From Cognatundibacterium jejuense (lineage in GTDB: Bacteria; Pseudomonadota; Gammaproteobacteria; Burkholderiales; Burkholderiaceae_D): a stretch of 64,000 nucleotides of DNA. The stretch's first letter is position 1; each line of letters begins with the position of its first letter. The position numbers were made by a program, and so were the translations under genes. Location: the NCBI RefSeq assembly GCF_014284255.1, contig NZ_JACOFV010000015.1, positions 79,411-143,410 of the forward strand, in the 5' to 3' direction. Shown piece after piece: positions 57,366 through 64,000 of this stretch. The notes beneath the pieces were generated by a model that saw only the letters and a program-made list of their open reading frames with translations, was not told the DNA's origin and did no database searches.

Positions 57366-60317
57366 TTAAGACTTGTGCTTTTTGAGCAGTGGCAACAAAT
57401 ATTTACCTGTCACGCTATCGGCATTTACAGCCACTTCTTCTGGCGTTCCGCTCGCGATAATCAAACCACCACCAGCACCACCTTCTGGCCCCAGATCAAT
57501 CAGCCAATCGGCGGTTTTAATCACGTCCAGATTGTGTTCAATAATCACCAGCGTATTGCCCTGATCGCGCAAACGATGGATCACTTTGAGTAGCAGGGCG
57601 ATATCGTGGAAATGCAAACCAGTGGTTGGCTCATCCAGAATATACAAAGTGCGGCCAGTGTCGCGCTTCGACAATTCAAGTGACAATTTCACGCGCTGCG
57701 CTTCACCGCCTGACAGCGTGGTCGCACTTTGACCAAGGCGGATATAACCCAGACCCACGTCCAGCAAGGTGTGCAATTTACGCGCAATGATAGGAACTGG
57801 TTTAAAGAATTCATGCGCATCTTCTACTGTCATTTCTAGTATTTGATGGATGTTCTTGCCTTTGTATTGCACTTCCAGCGTTTCGCGGTTGTAGCGTTTG
57901 CCGTGGCAGACATCACAAGGTACATACACGTCTGGTAAGAAGTGCATTTCGACCTTGATCACGCCATCACCCTGACAGGCTTCGCAACGACCGCCTTTGA
58001 CGTTGAACGAGAAACGTCCGGCACTGTAGCCACGTTCTTTCGCCATCGGCACAGTCGCAAATAAATCGCGTATCGGTGTGAACAGGCCCGTATAAGTTGC
58101 CGGGTTAGAGCGTGGTGTACGACCAATCGGTGCCTGATCGACGGAGATCACTTTATCAAAATGTTCCAGACCACTGACGTGCTCAAACGCCGCAGGTTCC
58201 GCTTGTGAACCATACAAGTGACGTGCCGCAACGTGGTACAGCGTGTCGTTGACCAGCGTTGATTTGCCTGAACCAGAAACACCTGTCACGCAAGTCAACA
58301 AGCCAACTGGCAGATTCATGGTGACGTTTTTCAGATTATTGCCACGCGCACCGGCGATCACTAATTGCTTATCGGGATTGCTGATGGTACGTTGCTTTGG
58401 TACCGCGATTTCTAATGCACCACTCAGATATTGGGCGGTTAAAGAACGTTCGCTTTTCATAATGTCAGCAAGTGTACCTTGTGCAATGATTTCGCCACCA
58501 TGTACACCAGCACCCACACCCATATCGACCACAAAGTCGGCACAGCGAATGGCGTCTTCATCATGCTCAACCACCAGCACGCTGTTACCGATGTCGCGCA
58601 AATGTTTAAGCGTGTCGATCAGGCGGTCATTATCGCGTTGATGCAAACCGATTGAGGGTTCATCTAGTACGTACATCACGCCAGTCAGACCAGAGCCAAT
58701 TTGCGATGCCAATCTGATCCGCTGTGCTTCACCACCCGACAAGGTGTCGGCACTGCGATCGAGCGACAAATAATCGAGGCCCACATTGTTCAAGAAAGTC
58801 AGACGGGAAGAAATTTCTTTGATAATACGATCTGCAATATCGCGCTTCGCACCATGTAATTTCAGGTGTTCAAAGAAATCCAGTGTCTGGCGCAAAGGCA
58901 TGGCGCTGATATCGTAAATCGCTTTTTCTTGTTTGCCTGTACCAACCTTGACGTAACGTGCTTCAATGCGCAAACGCGCGCCGTCGCAGGATGGGCATTG
59001 TTTTTCGTTGATGAATTTAGCGAGTTCTTCTTTGACTGCCATCGAATCGGTTTCGCGATAACGGCGCTGCAAATTATTCACCACACCTTCAAACGCATGT
59101 TCTTTGACGACCGCGCGGCCTTTTTCATTGATGTACGTGAATGGAATTAATTGCTTACCGGAACCATGCAAAATAATTTGCTGCGCGGTTTCAGGCAATT
59201 GTTCAAACGGCGTGTCGATATCAAAATCAAAAAACGCGGCCAGATTGGAGAGCATCTGGAAATAAAATTGATTGCGTCTATCCCAACCTTTTACCGCGCC
59301 GCTGGCTAGCGACAAATTAGGAAACGCGACAATACGCTTAGGATCAAAAAACTCTATATGCCCCAGACCATCACATTCCGGACAAGCACCCATCGGGTTG
59401 TTGAAAGAGAACAAGCGTGGTTCTAATTCTTGCAAAGAATAGCCGCAAGTCGGGCAGGCAAATTTGTTCGAAAACAATTGCTCGTGCTTGCTATCCATGT
59501 CCACCACCAGGGCGCGACCATTGGCAATGCGCAAGCAGGTTTCAAATGACTCTGCCAGACGTTGTTTGATTTCTTCTTTGACCTTGACCCGATCAACCAC
59601 CACGTCAATCGTGTGTTTTTCGGTTTTCTTTAATTTTGGTAAGTCATCGACTTCGTAGATTTTGGCTTCATGCGTGCCACTTTGCACACGGAAGCGGATA
59701 AAACCTTGTGCCTGCATTTGCTCGAACAAATCGACATGCTCACCTTTGCGATTCGCCACAACGGGTGCCAGGATCATCAGCTTTGTGTCCTCTGGCATCG
59801 CCAACACCGCATCGACCATTTGCGAGACGGATTGAGCCGCTAACGGGTTTTCTGGATGATCCGGGCAATAAGGCGTGCCGACGCGGGCATACAACAAACG
59901 CAGGTAATCGTGAATCTCGGTCACGGTACCAACGGTGGAGCGCGGATTGTGCGAGGTCGCTTTTTGTTCGATGGAAATCGCTGGTGATAAACCTTCTATC
60001 ATGTCGACGTCAGGCTTTTCCATCAACTGTAAGAACTGACGTGCATAAGCAGACAGCGATTCGACATAGCGACGTTGTCCTTCTGCATACAGTGTGTCAA
60101 ACGCCAGCGATGATTTACCAGAGCCCGATAAGCCAGTAATCACTACCAGTTTATTGCGCGGCAAATCGAGATTGATGTTTTTCAGGTTATGCGTTCGCGC
60201 TCCTCTGATCCTGATCAACTCGCGTTTCTGCATGAGTGCGATATCATCTGCGCCGAACTCAATTTCAGCTGGTTTTGGCGCTGCTGTGGCTTTTACGGCT
60301 TTTGGTCGTGTCGTCAT
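57366..60317 (-). CDS. uvrA: Excinuclease ABC subunit A (UvrA)
   Basis: A 983-residue ABC ATPase that finds bulky DNA lesions for nucleotide excision repair. Two Walker A motifs are seen ([19 protein letters not shown] and [18 protein letters not shown]), two ABC signatures ([16 protein letters not shown] and [16 protein letters not shown]), and the zinc modules starting [13 protein letters not shown] and [17 protein letters not shown] roughly 30-residue Lys/Ala/Pro-rich extension precedes the usual UvrA start. The frame reaches 60374; the ATG at 60317 is preferred. No LexA box of the CTGT-N8-ACAG type was found ahead of it. Confidence 0.97.
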   Translation of the reverse strand: MTTRPKAVKATAAPKPAEIEFGADDIALMQKRELIRIRGARTHNLKNINLDLPRNKLVVITGLSGSGKSSLAFDTLYAEGQRRYVESLSAYARQFLQLMEKPDVDMIEGLSPAISIEQKATSHNPRSTVGTVTEIHDYLRLLYARVGTPYCPDHPENPLAAQSVSQMVDAVLAMPEDTKLMILAPVVANRKGEHVDLFEQMQAQGFIRFRVQSGTHEAKIYEVDDLPKLKKTEKHTIDVVVDRVKVKEEIKQRLAESFETCLRIANGRALVVDMDSKHEQLFSNKFACPTCGYSLQELEPRLFSFNNPMGACPECDGLGHIEFFDPKRIVAFPNLSLASGAVKGWDRRNQFYFQMLSNLAAFFDFDIDTPFEQLPETAQQIILHGSGKQLIPFTYINEKGRAVVKEHAFEGVVNNLQRRYRETDSMAVKEELAKFINEKQCPSCDGARLRIEARYVKVGTGKQEKAIYDISAMPLRQTLDFFEHLKLHGAKRDIADRIIKEISSRLTFLNNVGLDYLSLDRSADTLSGGEAQRIRLASQIGSGLTGVMYVLDEPSIGLHQRDNDRLIDTLKHLRDIGNSVLVVEHDEDAIRCADFVVDMGVGAGVHGGEIIAQGTLADIMKSERSLTAQYLSGALEIAVPKQRTISNPDKQLVIAGARGNNLKNVTMNLPVGLLTCVTGVSGSGKSTLVNDTLYHVAARHLYGSQAEPAAFEHVSGLEHFDKVISVDQAPIGRTPRSNPATYTGLFTPIRDLFATVPMAKERGYSAGRFSFNVKGGRCEACQGDGVIKVEMHFLPDVYVPCDVCHGKRYNRETLEVQYKGKNIHQILEMTVEDAHEFFKPVPIIARKLHTLLDVGLGYIRLGQSATTLSGGEAQRVKLSLELSKRDTGRTLYILDEPTTGLHFHDIALLLKVIHRLRDQGNTLVIIEHNLDVIKTADWLIDLGPEGGAGGGLIIASGTPEEVAVNADSVTGKYLLPLLKKHKS

Positions 60318-60458
60318 AGTATTTAAAACTGCAAGTGAACTGCGTTTGATCCGAATTTGGGCGGGGACAATCAACCTGCTACTATAACGGTTTTTTGAAA
60401 ATTACCGCAGACTCCTCTGCGCTTTCAACAAATTAGCCTGTACCTACCGGTTTTAAAT

Positions 60459-61709
60459 ATGACTTTAGCAACAAATATCAAAGATGCCAGTGATACACGG
60501 CAAGATTTGGATGAGAAATCCGGCATGAGCCGTGCGGAAATTCGTTCCAGCTCTTCATTGGCTGCCATTTTTGCTTTGCGCATGCTGGGTTTGTTCATGT
60601 TATCCCCCGTATTTGCTATTTATGCAAAAAACCTCAGCGGGGGCAATAATCCGCTCTTAGTCGGGCTGGCGCTGGGCATGTTTAGTCTGGTGCAAGCTTT
60701 TTTCCAAATTCCTTTGGGCATGGCATCTGACCGCCTGGGACGTAAGCCCGTGATTGTCGCGGGCATGCTGATGTTTGTGATCGGCGCCGTCATCTGCGCA
60801 GAATCGACGAGTCTGTTTGGCGTGATGCTCGGTCGCGGCATTCAAGGCCTAGGCGCGATCTCTGCCGCCATCACTGCTTTAATTGCAGATAGCACACGTG
60901 AAGAACATCGCACCAAAGCGATGGCGATGGTTGGCGGCTCTATCGGCATCAGTTTTGCGTTGGCAATGGTCATCGCTCCGGTTTTGTTTGAAAGCGTTGG
61001 CATGCCAAGCATGTTTGGCATGATGGCGGCGGCTGGCTTAGCGGCGATTGCTGTTGTGTTGTGGGTCACACCGGATGCGTCGGCATTACCAGTACAACGC
61101 GTGCCTTTTTCAAACGTGTTAAAAAATCGCGAATTGATGCGTTTGAACTTTGGCGTGTTTGTGTTGCATTTTGCACAAATGGCGATGTTTGTTGTCGTAC
61201 CCGCAGCATTGGTACGGGTTGCAGAAATCCCTCTGGCGCATCACTGGAAAGTGTATTTGCCAGTGATGCTGGTTTCTTTTGTCGCCATGTTGCCAGCGAT
61301 TATTGTTGCGGAAAAGTATGCCAAAATGAAACAGGTGTTTCTCATTGCAATTAGCTTGCTGCTCGTCGTACAGCTTGGATTCTGGCAATGCATGGAACAT
61401 CCGGTGGCGCTGATTGCATTATTGTTTGGCTTCTTTATCGCCTTCAATACGCTGGAAGCAAGCCAGCCATCCTTGGTTTCCCGCATTGCGCCACCCGCTG
61501 CTAAGGGAGCCGCCTTAGGCGTTTATAACACCTTGCAGGCGCTGGGTATTGCCTGCGGTGCAGCCGCTGGCGGAGTGATGAGCAAGTTTGCCAGCGCCCC
61601 GGCAATCTTTGCTTTGTGTGCAGTCTTGACAGTTATCTGGCTTATAATCGCAGTCAACATGCCGGAAATACCTCGCCGCTCGGCACCACAGAGCGCAAAG
61701 CAGGTCTAA
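60459..61709 (+). CDS. Major facilitator superfamily transporter
   Basis: A 416-residue transporter with 12 predicted helices. The loop 2-3 signature GMASDRLGRKPVIV near 88-101 is present, followed by LGRGIQGLGAISAA in helix 4-5, both typical of drug:proton antiporter-type MFS proteins such as YajR, but no YajR C-terminal domain is present. It is divergent from uvrA and precedes ssb. Substrate unknown. Confidence 0.92.
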   Translation: MTLATNIKDASDTRQDLDEKSGMSRAEIRSSSSLAAIFALRMLGLFMLSPVFAIYAKNLSGGNNPLLVGLALGMFSLVQAFFQIPLGMASDRLGRKPVIVAGMLMFVIGAVICAESTSLFGVMLGRGIQGLGAISAAITALIADSTREEHRTKAMAMVGGSIGISFALAMVIAPVLFESVGMPSMFGMMAAAGLAAIAVVLWVTPDASALPVQRVPFSNVLKNRELMRLNFGVFVLHFAQMAMFVVVPAALVRVAEIPLAHHWKVYLPVMLVSFVAMLPAIIVAEKYAKMKQVFLIAISLLLVVQLGFWQCMEHPVALIALLFGFFIAFNTLEASQPSLVSRIAPPAAKGAALGVYNTLQALGIACGAAAGGVMSKFASAPAIFALCAVLTVIWLIIAVNMPEIPRRSAPQSAKQV

Positions 61710-61765
61710 AGCCGCACACCATTATTAAAAATTATCGGAATTAATCAGTAAAACAGGAGAAAACC

Positions 61766-62257
61766 ATGGCATCCGTCAATAAAGTTATTATCGTTGGCAA
61801 TTTGGGCCGCGATCCGGAAACACGTTATATGCCAAGTGGTGACGCAATGACCAGCATCACAGTAGCAACCACTGACAGCTGGAAAGACAAAGCATCTGGC
61901 GAGAAAAAAGAACAAACCGAATGGCACCGCATTACCTTCTTCGGCAAACTGGCAGAAATCGCCGGTCAATATCTGAAAAAAGGGTCACAAGTCTACGTTG
62001 AAGGCAGCTTGCGTACACGTAAGTACACCGACAAAGACGGCGTAGAAAAGTACGCGACCGATATCAAAGCCGACAGCATGCAAATGCTGGGCGGTCGTCC
62101 AGGCATGGGCGGCGGCGCACCGATGGACGACAGCGGCTTTGGCGGTGGCGCACCTGCCCCAGCACCACGCCAGTCAGCCCCAGCACCACGCCAACAAGCG
62201 CCCGTGTCACGTCCGGCACCGAATTTCTCGGATATGGATGATGACATTCCGTTTTAA
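61766..62257 (+). CDS. ssb: Single-stranded DNA-binding protein
   Basis: A 163-residue SSB. The OB fold covers about residues 1-110 ([40 protein letters not shown]). A Gly/Pro/Ala/Gln-rich linker follows, and the acidic C-terminal tip DMDDDIPF binds partner proteins. It coats single-stranded DNA in replication and repair. AGGAG lies ahead of the start, and a terminator follows. Confidence 0.97.
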   Translation: MASVNKVIIVGNLGRDPETRYMPSGDAMTSITVATTDSWKDKASGEKKEQTEWHRITFFGKLAEIAGQYLKKGSQVYVEGSLRTRKYTDKDGVEKYATDIKADSMQMLGGRPGMGGGAPMDDSGFGGGAPAPAPRQSAPAPRQQAPVSRPAPNFSDMDDDIPF

Positions 62258-62286
62258 TCCAGAGTAAGTATATTTTCTGTTGATTC

Positions 62287-62322
62287 AAGCCCACTCTCTA
62301 CTATGAAAAGTGGGCTTTTTTT
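62287..62322 (+). terminator. Rho-independent terminator of ssb
   Basis: AAGCCCACT pairs with AGTGGGCTT, followed by eight T. It is 29 bases past the ssb stop. Confidence 0.92.
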
Positions 62323-62390
62323 TATCCACACTTTTTTTTGTGGTTTAATGCTTATACGCATGACTACTACTTAAAAGAAACGGTGGGTTG

Positions 62391-62822
62391 ATGAAAAAGT
62401 ACGTTGCAAAAAGATTGCGTTTTCGGAATGGAGACAGGCATTCGATAGTGCAGGTGGTCGGTGGCTTGCCGGTCCATGAAGTAACCTTGTTCGTCCGCAA
62501 GTACCGTACTAAAGGGCGAGCCGCAAATACCATTCATTTGGTCTGCCGCAGCCTCGCGCTTTTATATCGTTTATTGGAAAACAAGCGCATCGACTTGCAC
62601 GGGCGTCTTTCTGAAGGAAAGTTCCTCACTATCCCAGAACTTGAGAACATCGCGGTTGACCTTCAGTATAGAGCGGAGGACCTTGACGATGAAGCTGATG
62701 AGCCTAGTCTGGTTTCCGGCAAGTCAAACGTGGTTAATATTGCCAAGGTTGGCATTTTAATTTCGCGAGGCATTGTCACTTTACGTGCTTGCTTTACCTT
62801 ACTGCACTACCCACAAACTTGA
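62391..62822 (+). pseudogene. Truncated integrase-like (tyrosine recombinase N-terminal domain) gene
   Basis: The 143-residue product resembles the N-terminal, DNA-core-binding part of a group of site-specific integrases: RFRNGDRHSIVQVVGGLP and FVRKYRTKGRAANTIHLVC, then LLYRLLENKRIDLHGRL. After NVVNIAKVG (about residue 122) the sequence no longer looks like an integrase and the frame ends. The catalytic domain with its Arg-His-Arg-Tyr set is missing, and no continuation was found in the next 400 bases. It is most likely a decayed gene left by a mobile element; a short functional protein cannot be excluded. Confidence 0.6.
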
Positions 62823-62937
62823 CGAAAAGCGGTCAGATTGTCGGTAAGACGGCCTCGAAGTGCGAACTACCCACAGAGTGGTGGGTTCAAAAGTAGTAAA
62901 CCTGTCTGTTTTACTCACTCACATGCAACTACCAACA
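62806..62937 (+). repeat. Three short direct repeats of ACTACCCACA type after the truncated integrase
   Basis: ACTACCCACA occurs at 62806-62815 and 62866-62875, and ACTACCAACA at 62928-62937, about 60 bases apart. Between them GGTGGGTTCAAAAGTAGT resembles GGTGGGTTGATGAAAAAGTA in front of the integrase (62382-62399). They may be recombinase binding sites or the end of an old element. Confidence 0.55.
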
Positions 62938-63218
62938 CTTTTTAGTCCGGATAACCGTTTTAGCGAGAACTTTCTCTAATTTGTAATTAATAAGCCCGTA
63001 CGTAAATGACTACGGGCTTTTTTCTTATTTACATTTTTTTTGATCATTTTTTGATTTTTGTATTACCTAGTAAGCTGAAATGTAAATAAAAAAAGACGTA
63101 GTTTGTATTATGCGTTTTTCAAAAAATTTATATTTGGGTCATCGTTGCAGCTTGAAAGGGTAAGTTGTAACAAGAAAGCGACGGTCAACAACTGAACTGA
63201 AGGGATTGATGAAAAACG
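62823..63218 (+). other. Non-coding accessory stretch after the truncated integrase
   Basis: About 400 bases with no gene. Besides the direct repeats and the terminator at 62992-63023 it is AT-rich from about 63030 to 63110. It must hold the promoter of the secreted protein at 63219. No tRNA or clear attachment core was found. Confidence 0.4.
62992..63023 (+). terminator. Rho-independent terminator in the accessory region
   Basis: AAGCCCGTA at 62992-63000 pairs with TACGGGCTT at 63011-63019, followed by T residues. It would end transcription from the truncated integrase, or mark the end of a lost gene. Confidence 0.85.
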
Positions 63219-63746
63219 ATGAGATTACTTCAAATTTTCTTATTCCTGTTGATGTCTGTTTCTGCGTTTGCAGAAACCTCAACCGCTGAGCCAGCGCTTT
63301 CTCAAAAGTCAAAATTAGAAATTCGGTCAGTTCTTGACGATGCTCTCAAAGATAAAGATATGACGAGAGCGCAATACGATCGATCAATATTTTTATTAAT
63401 GACAAACCCTTGTGAATCCATGGATCAAGATTTAAACGATCACCGAAAATCTGATCTTGAGACGGCGATATTAAAACAAGAAAATGTTGAAAAGTTATTA
63501 GTTAGGAAGGTAATTACATTGAAAGGATGGAGCATAGTTTATGTTGCTACATACGTGTCCGATGACTCCTACCTTTTTTATAGCAGCGACCCAATTTTTG
63601 CAAATCATGCGATAAATAAATGGGGGGGCGGCGCTAGTCTATTGGATGCACCAGATATCGAAAAGTGGGTAGTTGAAAATGTACCAGGGATTCCTCCTCA
63701 ACTTGCTAGTTGTTTCGCCTCGCATGTTAGTTTTAAGAGAGATTAA
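63219..63746 (+). CDS. Hypothetical secreted protein
   Basis: A 175-residue protein with a signal peptide ending at SAFAET (about 15-20). The mature part is charged and helical at first (SKLEIRSVLDDALKDKDMTR), then mixed, with only two Cys near 65 and 167 that could form a disulfide. Not recognised. It has low GC compared with its neighbours and stands alone in the accessory region, which suggests acquisition by transfer. Confidence 0.6.
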   Translation: MRLLQIFLFLLMSVSAFAETSTAEPALSQKSKLEIRSVLDDALKDKDMTRAQYDRSIFLLMTNPCESMDQDLNDHRKSDLETAILKQENVEKLLVRKVITLKGWSIVYVATYVSDDSYLFYSSDPIFANHAINKWGGGASLLDAPDIEKWVVENVPGIPPQLASCFASHVSFKRD

Positions 63747-63874
63747 ATTAAAGTGAGAAATTTTTTCGCAAAATCTAGTAATCGATACGGAAGGTTTTGA
63801 CGCGAATCGGTAGACTTTGTGAAAAACAGAGGACATTTGGCGGAACTACTACAATTGACAGTGACGCGAAATAA

Positions 63875-64000
63875 GAGCCTGTAAATAAATTTGTGTAAAT
63901 GTCCACGGTCTATTAACCTCTGAAGAGGAATTTACCGATGGACATTGTAATGGATAGAGAGAAACTTAAAGCGTTGGCAAAAGAGCTTGCCAAGGACATT
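63875..64000 (+). mobile_element. Left end of an IS256-family-like insertion sequence
   Basis: The probable left terminal repeat begins GAGCCTGTAAATAAATTTGT at 63875 and continues with GTAAAT, resembling IS256-family ends with their TTTGTGTAAA core. A transposase reading frame begins 63 bases inside. The right end lies outside the window, so the terminal repeats and target duplication cannot be compared. Confidence 0.65.
63938..64000 (+). CDS. IS256-family-like transposase, N-terminal fragment
   Basis: The first 21 codons, cut by the window edge, encode MDIVMDREKLKALAKELAKD, which resembles the start of IS256-family (mutator-type) DDE transposases. GAGGAA at 63925-63930 is the Shine-Dalgarno, seven bases from the ATG. 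Only the N-terminus is visible, so the family call is provisional. Confidence 0.65.
   Translation, partial: MDIVMDREKLKALAKELAKDI

Noticed and set aside
60318..60458. LexA box ahead of uvrA
   Set aside because: No CTGT-N8-ACAG or close variant was found in the region shared with the MFS gene.

Overview
The window looks like chromosomal DNA of a betaproteobacterium of the order Burkholderiales, most likely an Oxalobacteraceae-type organism such as Undibacterium or a relative. This placement is inferred from gene order and moderate GC content, not from a marker-gene comparison. Blocks supporting it are ftsY-ftsE-ftsX beside rpoH with rsmD-coaD-ferredoxin diverging, the aa3 oxidase cluster coxB-ctaD-(small ORF)-ctaG-DUF2970-ctaE, and uvrA next to an MFS gene and ssb. 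No rRNA, tRNA or CRISPR array was seen.

Left part (1-9.8 kb). A cut-off rlmF is followed by a secreted phosphoesterase lipoprotein. Two dihaem cytochrome c peroxidase/MauG-type lipoproteins lie on either side of a BaeSR-like two-component system. Thymidine kinase and a small heat-shock protein follow. The heat-shock gene has a sigma32-like promoter and a ROSE-like RNA thermometer in its leader.

Chemotaxis block (10.3-19.3 kb). This is one run of cheY, a STAS-domain gene, cheA, a large PAS-containing MCP, cheW, cheR, cheD and cheB. The CheA carries an unusual middle region with two LGEIL-type repeats resembling MshEN/type II secretion ATPase N-termini. A tandem 9-bp repeat lies just upstream of cheA.

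Metabolic block (19.5-27 kb). It holds lldD, then a LysR regulator divergent from hmgA-fahA (homogentisate degradation) with an inverted repeat in the shared promoter region, then comF-trmL divergent from a BioC-like methyltransferase.

Respiratory block (27.5-36.5 kb). A nearly complete aa3-type cytochrome c oxidase system is present: structural subunits, copper delivery (CtaG, SCO), haem A synthesis (CtaA, CtaB), SURF1, a 41-residue small assembly protein and an unassigned thioredoxin-like protein with a CxxxC motif. It ends in a bidirectional terminator shared with rpoH.

Housekeeping block (36.6-46.2 kb). rpoH has a perfect CIRCE operator in its promoter region, so HrcA may control sigma32. 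FtsXEY, rsmD, coaD, ferredoxin, a GGDEF protein, a MOSC protein, a GlxA-type AraC regulator and a cysteine hydrolase follow.

Right part (46.3-64 kb). Several poorly known secreted or small proteins come first, then a 4-OT/CMD pair with a divergent LysR, ychF and a MATE transporter. A three-gene SPFH / membrane-PH-like / ribbon-helix-helix operon follows, whose promoter contains a perfect 16-bp palindrome. Then come a patatin-like protein, pth, uvrA, an MFS transporter and ssb. The right end is accessory: a truncated integrase-like gene, short direct repeats, an orphan secreted protein and the left end of an IS256-like insertion sequence running off the edge.
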